A DNA stretch of 64,000 bases, taken from contig NZ_JAHTKP010000003.1 in the NCBI RefSeq assembly GCF_019192735.1, positions 62,001 through 126,000 of the forward strand, read 5' to 3'. Numbering within the stretch: the stretch's first letter is position 1; each line of letters opens with the position of its first letter. The stretch is from Kitasatospora aureofaciens (GTDB lineage Bacteria > Actinomycetota > Actinomycetes > Streptomycetales > Streptomycetaceae). The translations under genes and the position numbers were made by a program. A model generated the notes under the pieces. That model searched no databases, was not told where the DNA came from, and was given only the letters and a program-made list of their open reading frames with translations. Below are positions 10,189-18,638 of this stretch, piece by piece.

Positions 10189-10397
10189 GGGCTCCTCCTG
10201 AGTCCTGCGCCATGCGGGCACGTCCGAACAGGCGTGCGGAATTCGACCGTCCGCCGGGACGTCGCGCCGGGCAAGCGGGCCAGGCCTGTTCGGGTGACGT
10301 GCCGCGCGCGCCCCGGGCGCCGGCTGGTGGCCGCTGGTACTGGTGGTCCGACCACTGCCCGGGCCCGGTCCGGCCCCGAGCACGGAAGGCGAGCCGC

Positions 10398-10774
10398 GTG
10401 ACTCTTCCGCCGAAGGACGTCGTGGACCACGCCCGGCGCGCGCCGCACACCCCCCGGCCGGACCGCCGGCGCCACACCCGGCGGCGGCACCGCGGCCGGG
10501 CGCTGATCGGCTGGCTGACCACCACCGACCACAAGCAGATCGGCACTCTCTACATCACGACGTCGTTCCTGTTCTCCCTCGCCGGCGGCGTGATGGCGCT
10601 GCTGATGCGGGCCGAACTGGCCCGGCCGGGGCTCCAGTTGATCGACAACGAGCGGTTCAACCAGCTGTTCACCATGCACGGCACGATCATGCTGCTGATG
10701 TTCGCGACCCCGCTGTTCGCCGGCTTCGCCAACTGGATCATGCCGTTGCAGATCGGCGCCCCGGACGTCGCCTC
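10398..10774 (+). pseudogene. Truncated cytochrome c oxidase subunit I (ctaD remnant)
   Basis: From a GTG at 10398 the frame encodes a clear CtaD N-terminus: [19 protein letters not shown], helix 1, [20 protein letters not shown] and [19 protein letters not shown]. Intact CtaD continues with about 450 further residues. Here similarity stops abruptly near 10773, where the next residues read [14 protein letters not shown] instead of the expected FPRLN. The frame then runs without meaning to 11075. Only helices 1 and 2 remain and most heme and copper ligands are missing, so it cannot be a working oxidase. In the neighbouring frame the bases after the break read [13 protein letters not shown] and a stop, perhaps the tail of the gene on the far side of the rearrangement. 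Confidence 0.8.
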
Positions 10775-10838
10775 GCCGAGCTCGACCGCCGGCAGAACGC
10801 CCGCGAACGGTTGCGCTGAGCCGGTCCCCACGGCCTGC

Positions 10839-10858
10839 CCGCTCGTTAGGATGAGCGG
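10839..10858. promoter_or_regulatory. Promoter -10 inside an inverted repeat upstream of blaI (candidate BlaI operator)
   Basis: CCGCTC (10839-10844) and its perfect complement GAGCGG (10853-10858) bracket TAGGAT (10847-10852), a good actinobacterial -10 hexamer. BlaI/MecI repressors bind dyads that overlap promoters and control their own operon, so this is the natural operator for the gene pair that begins at 10907. Confidence 0.5.
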
Positions 10859-10906
10859 CGTGCCCCGCCGGCTCCGGGGCGCGGCATCCGGAGGGAGTAG
10901 GCCGTC

Positions 10907-11332
10907 ATGGCAGACGAGAGGCACGCCCCGGCGGCCGGGGACGCCCCCGCCCGGCGACGCGGCCAGGGCGAGCTGGAGGCCCAGGTGCTGGCCGTGCTCC
11001 AGTGCGCGCCCGGCCCGGCCACCGCGGGGTGGGTGCAGGAACGTCTCGAAGGCGACCTGGCGTACACCACCGTGATGACCATCCTGTCCCGGCTGCACGC
11101 CAAGAACGCCGTCTCCCGGACCCGTTCCGGCCGCTCCTACCGGTGGCAGGCGGCCTCCGACGCGGCCGGGCTGGCCGCGCTGCGGATGCGCCGGATGCTC
11201 GACGGCGAGGCCGACCGGAACGCCGTCCTGGCGAGCTTCGTGAGCGCCCTGCTCCCGCACGACGAGGAGCTGCTGCGCGCGCTGCTCGACTCCGCGTCCG
11301 CCGATCCGGCAGCGGCCGACCGTGAGAGCTGA
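10907..11332 (+). CDS. BlaI/MecI/CopY-family transcriptional repressor
   Basis: This is a 141-residue winged-helix repressor. The family core is visible in [40 protein letters not shown] and the C-terminal dimerisation helices. BlaI-type repressors are inactivated by proteolysis triggered by a partner membrane peptidase, and the next gene encodes such a peptidase. The ATG at 10907 has GGAGGGAG upstream. The stop lies three bases before the next start, so the two genes form one operon. In actinobacteria related pairs have been tied to respiration and cell-wall stress; here the target is unknown. Confidence 0.88.
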   Translation: MADERHAPAAGDAPARRRGQGELEAQVLAVLQCAPGPATAGWVQERLEGDLAYTTVMTILSRLHAKNAVSRTRSGRSYRWQAASDAAGLAALRMRRMLDGEADRNAVLASFVSALLPHDEELLRALLDSASADPAAADRES

Positions 11333-11335
11333 CCC

Positions 11336-12292
11336 GTGGGCTTCTTCGTCTTCCTCCCGCTGATCCTGCCGCTGACCGCGGTACCCATCGCGCGTCTCAC
11401 CGGGCAGCACCTGCACCCGCGCGGCGCGGCCCGGCTGATGACCGTGATCAGCGCGGTGATGGCGGTGTGCAGCGTGCTCTGCCTCGGGCTGATCGGCGTG
11501 GTCGGCACCGCGCAGATCCCCGGCAACCCGCTGCCGGACAGTTGGTCCGACCCGGAGGTGCGGGCCGCGTTGCCGTACCACGAGACGGTCGGGACGGCCG
11601 CGATGTGGCTGCTCGCTCTGGTCCTCGTGGCCTGCCTGCGGACCGCCGTCCGGCACGTGCGGGTCCGGTCCCGGGCCCGGCGGGCGCTCAACGGCCTGCC
11701 GAAGGTCTCCGGCCCGGGCGGCGACCTCGCCGTCCTGCCCGACCACAGCCCGTACGCCTATGCGTTGCCCGGCTCGCCCGGGCGGGTGGTGGTCTCCACC
11801 GGGATGCTGGACGGCCTGGCCGAGGACGAGCGCGAGGCGCTTCTCGCGCACGAGCGGGCGCACCTGGTGCACCGGCACCACCGGTACCTGCTGACCACCC
11901 AGCTCGCCGCGAACGTCAACCCGTTCCTGCGCCCGCTCCAGGAGGCGGTGGCCTTCAGCGCCGAGCGGTGGGCGGACGAGGAGTCGGCGCAGGCCGTGGG
12001 GGACCGGCGGATCACCGCGCGGGCGGTGGCCCGGGCGGCGCTGGTCTCGCGGGCGGTCCCGGCTCCCGGCTTCGCGGCCTTCGCCGCCCCGGCACCGGCC
12101 CCTGGCCCGGTCCCGCGCCGGGTCGCCGCGCTGCTCGGCCCGGTGCCCTCCTCGCGCAACTGGCCGCCGGCGAAGACCCCGGCGGGGCTGGCCGCGCTGG
12201 TCGCCGCGGTCGGTACGGCGGCGTCGGCGCTCTGCGCGCTCAACGCCGCCGTGGCGCTGCTGGTCGTACTGAAGGCCGTCACACCGCTGTAG
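11336..12292 (+). CDS. M56-family membrane metallopeptidase (BlaR1-like)
   Basis: This 318-residue membrane protein has an N-terminal helix (1-20), two helices near 34-60 and 86-104, a zinc motif HERAH at 172-176 followed by HRHH, and a last helix at the C-terminus. It resembles the peptidase part of BlaR1/MecR1 but has no penicillin-binding sensor domain, as is usual in Streptomyces. It probably inactivates the BlaI-type repressor encoded just upstream. It starts with GTG three bases after blaI. Its 3' end overlaps the convergent oxidoreductase gene by 14 bases. Confidence 0.85.
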   Translation: MGFFVFLPLILPLTAVPIARLTGQHLHPRGAARLMTVISAVMAVCSVLCLGLIGVVGTAQIPGNPLPDSWSDPEVRAALPYHETVGTAAMWLLALVLVACLRTAVRHVRVRSRARRALNGLPKVSGPGGDLAVLPDHSPYAYALPGSPGRVVVSTGMLDGLAEDEREALLAHERAHLVHRHHRYLLTTQLAANVNPFLRPLQEAVAFSAERWADEESAQAVGDRRITARAVARAALVSRAVPAPGFAAFAAPAPAPGPVPRRVAALLGPVPSSRNWPPAKTPAGLAALVAAVGTAASALCALNAAVALLVVLKAVTPL

Positions 12293-13295
12293 CGCCCGCC
12301 GCGAGCTGGACGATCATCTTGCCGGTGTTGGCGCCCCGCAGCATGGCGAGGAAGGCGTCCACCACGTGGTCGAAGCCCTGGACGACCGTCTCGTCGGGGA
12401 TCACCGCGCCGGAGCGGAGGTGGGGGACGAGGAAGTCGTACAGCTCGGGGCGGGCGTCGAGGTGGTTGCGGACCAGGAAGCCTTCCAGGCGGAGGCTCTT
12501 GCCGACCACGTCGTAGAGGTTGCGGGGCGCGGCGGGCGGGCTCTGGAGGTTGTACTGGGCGACGGCGCCGCACCAGGCGATCCGGCCGCGGTCGCGCAGC
12601 GTGGCGATGGCGGCCTCCAGGTGGTCGCCGCCGACGTTGTCGAGGTAGACGTGCAGGCCGTCGGGGGCGGCCTCGCGCAGGCGGTCGGCGATCGGGCCGT
12701 CGTGGTAGTCGAAGGCGGCGTCGAAGCCGAGGCGGTCGGTGAGGTGGGCGGCCTTGGCGGCGGAGCCGGTGCTGCCGACGACCCGTCCGGCGCCGAGGAG
12801 GCGAGCGAACTGGCCGGCGGCGGTGCCGACGCCGCCGGCCGCCGCCGAGATGAAGACCGTCTCGCCGGGCTGGAGCCTGGCGATCCGGGTCAGGCCGACC
12901 CAGGCGGACAGGCCGGTGCCGCCGAGCACGCCGAGGTGGGCGCTGAGCGGGACGCCCGGGAAGTCGGGCAGCGGGGTGGCCTCCTCGGCGGTGACCACCG
13001 AGTGGGTGCGCCAGGCCTTGCGGTGGAAGACCAGCGTGCCGGTCGGCAGCGCGCCGGCGCGGGACTCCACGACCCGGCCGAGGGTGCGTCCCTCCAGCGG
13101 GGCGTGCAGCTCCCAGCCGCCCTCATCCATCTCCTCGCGCATGTACGGGTCGACGGACTGGTAGATGTTCTCGACCAGCGCCTGGCCGTCGGCGAGCGCG
13201 GGGGCGGTCTCCTCGACGAAGGCGAAGTCGTCGGCGGTCGGGGCGCCGTTGGGGCGGGAGACCTGGTGGACGGCGCGAACGGTGGGGCGGGACAT
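12279..13295 (-). CDS. NADP-dependent oxidoreductase (zinc-free MDR, alkenal/one reductase type)
   Basis: This 338-residue medium-chain reductase belongs to the group that reduces C=C bonds of alkenals and similar compounds with NADPH. Signals include the N-terminal GroES-like fold with SVDPYMREEM and the Rossmann motif AAAGGVGTAAGQFARLLG. YHDGPIADRLREAAPDGLHV and YLDNVGGDHLEAAI are typical of the CurA/leukotriene B4 reductase group. Catalytic zinc cysteines are absent. The ATG at 13295 is the sensible start; upstream codons have no family match. It is divergent from a LysR regulator and shares a regulatory region with it. Confidence 0.88.
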   Translation of the reverse strand: MSRPTVRAVHQVSRPNGAPTADDFAFVEETAPALADGQALVENIYQSVDPYMREEMDEGGWELHAPLEGRTLGRVVESRAGALPTGTLVFHRKAWRTHSVVTAEEATPLPDFPGVPLSAHLGVLGGTGLSAWVGLTRIARLQPGETVFISAAAGGVGTAAGQFARLLGAGRVVGSTGSAAKAAHLTDRLGFDAAFDYHDGPIADRLREAAPDGLHVYLDNVGGDHLEAAIATLRDRGRIAWCGAVAQYNLQSPPAAPRNLYDVVGKSLRLEGFLVRNHLDARPELYDFLVPHLRSGAVIPDETVVQGFDHVVDAFLAMLRGANTGKMIVQLAAGATAV

Positions 13296-13371
13296 CGGTG
13301 GCTCCGGGATCGCTGGACGGTCGAGTGTGAGCACCGTACGAAGCGTGGGAGCGGCCGGGCAGAGGGCCGCG

Positions 13372-13421
13372 TCGATGGAAGGCCGGCTTCCATGAGCGGC
13401 TTCGATGGATGGCGGTAGATT
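13372..13421. promoter_or_regulatory. Candidate LysR binding region between divergent genes
   Basis: A 7-bp perfect dyad, ATGGAAG (13375-13381) and CTTCCAT (13387-13393) with a five-base spacer, lies between the oxidoreductase and the LysR gene. TCGATGGA occurs at 13372 and again at 13402, 30 bases apart, which puts both on the same helix face. TAGATT at 13416-13421 is a probable -10 for the LysR gene. The layout of a recognition dyad plus a second half-site fits LysR control of both genes. Confidence 0.5.
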
Positions 13422-13428
13422 CGGCGGC

Positions 13429-14328
13429 ATGACCGATCTTGCCCCGCACGAGCTGCGGATCCTGGTCGCCGTCGAGGAGGAGCAGAGCTTCACCGCGGCC
13501 GCCGCACGCCTGGGGACGACCCAGTCCGCCGTCTCGCACGCCGTGCGCGCCTGCGAGCGGAAGCTCGGCGCGGTGCTCTTCGACCGCGGGCGTCACGGCG
13601 CACGCCCAACGGACGCGGGCGCGCGGGCGGTGGCGTACGCCCGTCGGATCCTGCGGCTGCTGGCGGTGATGGGCCCCGAGGTGCGCGGCGCGGGCGCGGC
13701 GGCCGAGGAGGTGGCCGGGCCGCTGCGGATCGCCGCGTTCCGCAGCGTCGCCGCACATGTGCTGCCGCCCGTGCTGGCCCGGCTCACCGCCCGGTACCCC
13801 GGGCTGACGCCGCGGGTCCGGATCGTCAGGGAGCTCGGCCGCGGCACCGCCGGGGAGGTCGCCGACGGCCGGGCCGACCTCGGGCTGGCCACCCTGGACG
13901 CGGGCGGCCCGCCACCCGTCCCGGGCCTGGTCTCGGTGCGCCTGTTCGAGGAGACGTACGCGCTCGCGCACCCGCAGGGTCACCCGGCGCCGCGCGGGCT
14001 GCCGCTGGTCGACTGGGACGAGAACTGCGGCTCGTACACCCGGGATTGGTGGCAGCGGCAGGACTGGATCCCGGCCGCGACCATCGACGTGGAGGACGAC
14101 TCGGTGGCCGTCTCGCTGGTCTCGCAGGGCCTCGGCATGGCGATCATGCCCCGCACCACCCTGCTCGGCGCCCCGGCCGGCCTCGCCGTCACCGACCTCG
14201 GACCGCGCCCGCCCAGCCGCTTCGTCGGGTACGTGACCACGCCCGAACTGGCCGGGACGGCCGCCGTCCGGGCGCTGATCCGCGAACTGCGGGCGGCCCC
14301 GCTGCCCGATGGCCTAGCCAAGGCCTAG
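13429..14328 (+). CDS. LysR-family transcriptional regulator
   Basis: This 299-residue regulator has a winged helix in residues 1-65 (LRILVAVEEEQSFTAAAARL, TTQSAVSHAVRACERKLGA) and a two-lobed effector domain (from AGPLRIAAFRSVAAHVLPPV). The ATG at 13429 leaves the normal 5-6 residues before helix 1; an in-frame ATG at 13405 would lie in the promoter dyad region. It is divergent from the oxidoreductase gene, which is its most likely target. The effector is unknown. The end of the effector domain is intact. Confidence 0.88.
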   Translation: MTDLAPHELRILVAVEEEQSFTAAAARLGTTQSAVSHAVRACERKLGAVLFDRGRHGARPTDAGARAVAYARRILRLLAVMGPEVRGAGAAAEEVAGPLRIAAFRSVAAHVLPPVLARLTARYPGLTPRVRIVRELGRGTAGEVADGRADLGLATLDAGGPPPVPGLVSVRLFEETYALAHPQGHPAPRGLPLVDWDENCGSYTRDWWQRQDWIPAATIDVEDDSVAVSLVSQGLGMAIMPRTTLLGAPAGLAVTDLGPRPPSRFVGYVTTPELAGTAAVRALIRELRAAPLPDGLAKA

Positions 14329-14335
14329 CCCAGGC

Positions 14336-14878
14336 CTAGTCCTCGACGGCCTCGCGGAGCTTGCGGAACTCTGCCGCCAGTGCGTCCAGCGTGTAGTGCG
14401 CGTTGAGCCCGCTCGGGTTCGGCAGCACCCACACCTCCGTCGCGCCGATGCCCTCCGGCTGCGGTCCGATCACGGCCCTGCGCGCCCCGAAGGCCGTCCG
14501 GTAGGCGCCGATGCCGAGGACGGCCAGGACCCGGGGCCGCAGCCGCAGCACGCGTTCGGTGAGCGCGGCGCCGCCCTCGCGCAGTTCCTCGGCGGTCAGT
14601 TCGTCGGCCTTGGCGGTGGTGCGCGGGGCGACGTTGGTGATGCCCAGGCCGAGGGCGGGCAGTTCGCCCTGCTCGTCCGGGCGGTACTGGCGATCGGTGA
14701 AGCCGGAGCGGTGCAGGGCGGGCCAGAAGCGGTTGCCGGGGCGGGCGAAGTGGTGGCCGGTGGCGCCGGACCAGAGGCCGGGGTTGATCCCGCAGAAGAG
14801 GACCCGCAGCCCGGGCCCGGTGACGTCCGGGATGGTGGTGTCCTTGGCGGCCAGCAGCTGTTCGGCGGTGGGCTTCAT
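14336..14878 (-). CDS. mug: G/U mismatch-specific DNA glycosylase
   Basis: Mug removes uracil or thymine mispaired with guanine and acts in base-excision repair. The 180-residue protein shows the family motifs LFCGINPGLWSGATGHHFA (with the GINPG motif, asparagine in the catalytic position), PGNRFWPALHRSGFTDR, ITNVAPRTTAKADEL and VLPNPSGLNAHYT, the intercalating loop. The ATG at 14878 overlaps the stop of the upstream PAP2 gene by four bases, so the two are cotranscribed. It converges on the LysR gene with seven bases between stops. Confidence 0.92.
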   Translation of the reverse strand: MKPTAEQLLAAKDTTIPDVTGPGLRVLFCGINPGLWSGATGHHFARPGNRFWPALHRSGFTDRQYRPDEQGELPALGLGITNVAPRTTAKADELTAEELREGGAALTERVLRLRPRVLAVLGIGAYRTAFGARRAVIGPQPEGIGATEVWVLPNPSGLNAHYTLDALAAEFRKLREAVED

Positions 14879-15879
14879 CGGTGGGCGGGGCTGTATCGGC
14901 ACGCGGCCAAGTCTGCCCGCCCGTGCGCGCGTTGTGCCCGGCGGGCCCGCAGCCACCGGAGGCCGAACACCACGACGGACGCGTACGTCCAGCCGGCCAG
15001 GATGTCGACGATGAAGTGCTCGGCGCCGTAGACCAGCGTGAACGCCATGGCGAGCGGATAGGCAACGAGCAGCGCCCGCAGCCAGGGCCGGGCGGTCGGC
15101 CAGAAGAAGAACAGCAGCATCGCCGGGTAGGCGGAGTGCAGCGAGGGCATCGCGGCGACGTCGTTGGCGAACTGGCTGCCGTTCTCGAAGACGGACTGGG
15201 CCTGCGGCAGCCCGCTCTCGGTGAGCACCGAGGACACCACCCGGGTGAGCGCAGGCAGGTGGCCCTCCTGGGCGACGAGCCAGGGCGGGTCGGCCGGGTA
15301 GAGCAGGTAGGTCGCGAAGCCGGCGAAGGTCAGCGCCAGGTAGCAGGTGAGCAGGTGCCGGTACCGCGCGTTGTTGCGGCGCCAGAGCACCGCGAGCACC
15401 ACGAAGACCAGGAAGAAGTGCGAGAGGTAGACGGTGACCGCCGCGTAGTCGTACCAGTGCGGCGAACCGGGCGTGTACAGCGCGTGCTGGATCCGGACGG
15501 TCCAGGTCTCGCCGAAGCCGAGCACCCGGTCGGCGCTCAGCTGCGGCTGCCAGTACGGCGCCCACGGGGTGTGCGCGCCGTAGCCGCGCAGCAGCGAGTA
15601 CGTCCAGACCGCGGCCATCACCGGCACCCAGTCGCGCAGGACCAGCAGGAAGCCGCGGGGGCCGTGCCCGCTGTGCACGGCGGCGGTCAGCAGCGCGCCG
15701 ATCAGCCAGCAGAACACGACGTCGTTGGCGGACGGCAGTCCGTTGGCGCTGAGGTACCAGGCGAAGGCCGCCAGGTAGAGCGGCCACGCCAGCAGCCGCA
15801 GCCTGGTCGGGCCGGCCGGGCGCGGCCGCCCGGCCCGCACGAGGCGTGGTGGCGGGGCCGGGCGCAGCAGGTTGGTCAT
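14875..15879 (-). CDS. PAP2-superfamily membrane phosphatase (inositolphosphotransferase-like)
   Basis: This is a 334-residue membrane protein with six or more helices. The phosphatase signature is split as usual: MPSLHSAYPAMLLFF (motif 2, with the proton-donor histidine) and YGAEHFIVDILAGW (motif 3, with the nucleophilic histidine). The long hydrophilic segment between the first helices and the motif (YWQPQLSADRVLGFGETW) resembles the PAP2_3 subgroup, which includes inositol-phosphotransferases of lipid synthesis. The exact substrate cannot be read. Its stop overlaps the mug start. Confidence 0.85.
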   Translation of the reverse strand: MTNLLRPAPPPRLVRAGRPRPAGPTRLRLLAWPLYLAAFAWYLSANGLPSANDVVFCWLIGALLTAAVHSGHGPRGFLLVLRDWVPVMAAVWTYSLLRGYGAHTPWAPYWQPQLSADRVLGFGETWTVRIQHALYTPGSPHWYDYAAVTVYLSHFFLVFVVLAVLWRRNNARYRHLLTCYLALTFAGFATYLLYPADPPWLVAQEGHLPALTRVVSSVLTESGLPQAQSVFENGSQFANDVAAMPSLHSAYPAMLLFFFWPTARPWLRALLVAYPLAMAFTLVYGAEHFIVDILAGWTYASVVVFGLRWLRARRAQRAHGRADLAACRYSPAHR

Positions 15880-15986
15880 GCCCGCTGAAACTAGCAGCGC
15901 AAGCTGGGAGGACCCTTGACGAACGATGACCGGATCTTAAGAAAGTCCTATCCGAGGACGTCCCCGAGCGGGCGGGGCTGGGGGTT

Positions 15987-17105
15987 TCAGGACACGATGC
16001 CCAGGTCGTGCGGGGTGTTGTTGAACCGCCGGCCGCCGTTCGCCGTGACGGTGACGATGTCCTCGATCCGCACCCCGAACCGGCCGGGCAGGTAGATCCC
16101 GGGCTCGATCGAGAAGCACATGCCGGGCACCAGCGGCTGTTCCTCGCCCTCGACCAGGTACGGCGGCTCGTGCGTGGTGATGCCGATGCCGTGGCCGGTG
16201 CGGTGGATGAAGTACTCGTCGTAGCCGGCCTCGGTGATCACCCGGCGGGCGATCCGGTCGATCTCCTGGCAGGTGACCCCGGGGCGGACGGCCTCGAAGG
16301 CGGTCTGCTGGGCGGTCCGGACGACGTCGTGCACCTTCCGCACCTCGTCCGGGACGTCCGCGCCGACGTGCACGGTCCGGGTGGTGTCCGAGCCGTAGCC
16401 GTCCTTGAGGCCGCCGAAGTCGAGCACCACGGTGTCGCCCGGCCGGATCACCCGGTCGCCGGCCTCGTGGTGCGGGTTGGCGCCGTTCGGGCCGGAGCCG
16501 ACCACGGTGAAGTCGACCTGGCTGTGCCCGTACTGGATGAGCAGGGCGCCGAGGTCGGCGGCGACGTCGGTCTCCCGGCGCCCGGCGAAGGAGACCTCCA
16601 GGATGCCCCGGTAGGCGGCGTCCGCGGCGCCGCCGGCCGCGGCGAGGCGCTCCAGCTCGTCGGTGTCCTTGACCGCGCGCAGCATCGGCAGGCTCGCGGT
16701 GAGCGAGGTGAAGCCGGTGCCGGGCAGCGCGCCCTGGAGGCCGAGCAGGTGCATCGCCCAGGTGTTGTCGGAGATGCCGTACCGCCCGGCCGGGTCGAGC
16801 AGCGGGACGGCGGTGGCGTACGGGTCCTCGCCGTCGGTCCAGTCGAGCAGCCGGACGGCCGGGGCGCCGGCCGCCCTCTCGGCGTCCGGGCGCTCCAGCT
16901 TGGGGACGATCAGCGCGGGTTCGCGGCCGGCGCCGAGGACGAGGGCGGTGAGCCGCTCGGTGATCGCGGTGGGCTGGTAGCCGCACAGGTAGACCAGGTC
17001 GGGGCCGGGGGCGACGACCAGGCCGGCCAGCCCGGCGGCGGCCGCGTCGGCGGCGGCGCGGGCTATCCGGGCGCGGTAGTCCTCGGTGGTGAAGGGTCGG
17101 GGCAC
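15987..17105 (-). CDS. M24-family Xaa-Pro aminopeptidase
   Basis: This metallopeptidase of the creatinase fold releases an N-terminal residue ahead of proline. The 372-residue protein has an N-terminal creatinase-like lobe (residues 1-125) and the pita-bread catalytic domain. All five metal ligands are visible: the two aspartates in VVLDFGGLKDGYGSDTTRT, the histidine in HRTGHGIG, and the glutamates in SIEPGIYLPG and VRIEDIV. I chose the GTG at 17105 because GAGGAGGAA lies just upstream. An alternative ATG at 17237 overlaps the M20 stop (TGATG) and would add 44 low-complexity residues encoded by an 18-bp repeat. It forms an operon with the M20 gene. Confidence 0.88.
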   Translation of the reverse strand: MPRPFTTEDYRARIARAAADAAAAGLAGLVVAPGPDLVYLCGYQPTAITERLTALVLGAGREPALIVPKLERPDAERAAGAPAVRLLDWTDGEDPYATAVPLLDPAGRYGISDNTWAMHLLGLQGALPGTGFTSLTASLPMLRAVKDTDELERLAAAGGAADAAYRGILEVSFAGRRETDVAADLGALLIQYGHSQVDFTVVGSGPNGANPHHEAGDRVIRPGDTVVLDFGGLKDGYGSDTTRTVHVGADVPDEVRKVHDVVRTAQQTAFEAVRPGVTCQEIDRIARRVITEAGYDEYFIHRTGHGIGITTHEPPYLVEGEEQPLVPGMCFSIEPGIYLPGRFGVRIEDIVTVTANGGRRFNNTPHDLGIVS

Positions 17106-17142
17106 GGGTCTTCCTCCTCGGGGTCCGGACGGGCTGCTGCCC

Positions 17143-17240
17143 GAAGTTCCATCACTGCCTGAAGCTCCATCACTGCCTGGAACTTCGGCACTGCCTGGAA
17201 CCTCGGCCTGCCTGAAACTCCATCCCTGAAACTCCATCAC
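17143..17240. repeat. 18-bp imperfect tandem repeat between M20 and M24 genes
   Basis: Five to six copies of an 18-base unit (GAAGTTCCATCACTGCCT and variants; on the minus strand it encodes E-V-P-G-S-x) fill the gap between the two peptidase genes. The last two copies are shortened by 3-4 bases. The repeat is in frame with the downstream gene if translation starts at 17237. Confidence 0.75.
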
Positions 17241-18589
17241 GTCCGTCCGGCGTTGGCGAAGTGCCGCAGGAACAGGGCCTCGACGTGGGCCATGTGCTCG
17301 ATCTCGCCCGGGTCGACGCTCTCGTTCGGCGCGTGGATCAGGCAGCGCGGCTCCTCGACGCCCATCAGGATGATCTCCGCGTCGGGGTAGGTGGTGGCGA
17401 GGACGTTGCAGAGCGGGATCGAGCCGCCCTGGCCGAGGAAGGACATCGGGGTGCCGTAGACCTCCTGCATCGCCTTGTCGAGCGCGGCGTACGCGGGCCC
17501 GCCGGTGTTCGCGCGGAACGGCGAGCCGGCGCTCTCCCGTTCGACGTCCACCACGACGCCCCAGGGCGCGGCGGCCTCCAGGTGCGCGATCAGCGCGTCC
17601 TGGGCGGTCCGCGCCTCGGTGCCGGGCGGCACCCGCAGGCTCACCCGGGCCCGGGCGGTGGCCGGGACGGCGGCGGCCGAGCCGACCACGGGCGGGCAGT
17701 CGATGCCGAGGACGGTGACGGCGGGGCGGGCCCAGAGCCGGTCGGCGACTGTCCCGGAACCGGTCAGCCGGACGCCGTCCAGCACGCCGGCGTCGGCGCG
17801 GAACCGTGTCTCGTCGTAGCCGACGCCGCTCCAGGTGCCGGCACAGTCCAGGCCGTCGATCCGGGTGCCGCCGTCGGCGTCGCGCAGCGAGTCGAGCATC
17901 CGGATCAGCGCGGCGAGCGCGTCCGGGGCGGGGCCGCCGAACATGCCGGAGTGCATGTTGCCGTGCAGCGCCCTGACGGTGACGACCACGGTGGTGACGC
18001 CGCGCAGCGAGGTCGTGGCGGTTGGTACGCCGACGGCGGCGTTTCCGGTGTCGCAGATCAGCAGCGCGGCCGCATGCAACTCCCCGGCGTGCGGGGGCAC
18101 GTACGCCTCCAGGCCGCCGGTGCCCTGCTCCTCGGAGCCTTCGACGACGAGCTTGAGGCCGACCGGGATGTCGTCGCCAAGCGCCCGCAGCGCGGTGAGG
18201 TGCATGACGATGTTGCCCTTGCAGTCGGCGGCGCCGCGCCCGTACCAGCGGCCGTCGCGCTCGGTGAGCTCGAAGGGCTTGGAGGTCCAGGCGGCGTCGT
18301 CGAGCGGGGGCTGGATGTCGTAGTGGCTGTAGAGCAGCACGGTCGGGGCGCCGGGCGGGGGCGGGCGGTGGCCGATCACGGCGTGGCTGCCGTCCGGGGT
18401 CTCCTCCAGGTGGACGTCGCGCAGGCCGGCCTCGGTGAAGGCGGCGGCGACCCACTCGGCGGCCTCCCGGCAGCGCTCGGGCGGGTACTGGCGGGGGTCG
18501 GCGACGGACGGGATGGCGACCAGCTCGGCGAGGTCGGCCTTGGCGCGGGGCATCAGTTCGGTTATGCGGCGGGCGAGTTCGTCGGTCAT
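17237..18589 (-). CDS. M20-family dipeptidase
   Basis: This 450-residue zinc peptidase of the M20/M25/M40 group cleaves dipeptides or N-acyl amino acids. The first ligand pair is in YSHYDIQPP, with the bridging aspartate in RGAADCKGNIVMH, the catalytic glutamate pair in EGSEEQGTGG, a later ligand in CDTGN, and a late histidine in LCNVLATTYPDAEI or IHAPNESVD. A dimerisation lid domain sits between about residues 200 and 310. The ATG at 18589 has GGGGAG upstream. It is the first gene of an M20-M24 pair that probably works in peptide scavenging. Confidence 0.88.
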   Translation of the reverse strand: MTDELARRITELMPRAKADLAELVAIPSVADPRQYPPERCREAAEWVAAAFTEAGLRDVHLEETPDGSHAVIGHRPPPPGAPTVLLYSHYDIQPPLDDAAWTSKPFELTERDGRWYGRGAADCKGNIVMHLTALRALGDDIPVGLKLVVEGSEEQGTGGLEAYVPPHAGELHAAALLICDTGNAAVGVPTATTSLRGVTTVVVTVRALHGNMHSGMFGGPAPDALAALIRMLDSLRDADGGTRIDGLDCAGTWSGVGYDETRFRADAGVLDGVRLTGSGTVADRLWARPAVTVLGIDCPPVVGSAAAVPATARARVSLRVPPGTEARTAQDALIAHLEAAAPWGVVVDVERESAGSPFRANTGGPAYAALDKAMQEVYGTPMSFLGQGGSIPLCNVLATTYPDAEIILMGVEEPRCLIHAPNESVDPGEIEHMAHVEALFLRHFANAGRT

Positions 18590-18638
18590 GCGCGCTCCCC
18601 TTGGGCTGTTTACGGACGGTGTCACTTGCGGGCAGGCG

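Noticed and set aside
15987..18455. One very long minus-strand frame joining M24 and M20 regions
   Set aside because: The first part is the off-frame shadow of the M20 gene; the M24 protein begins only at 17105 (or 17237).
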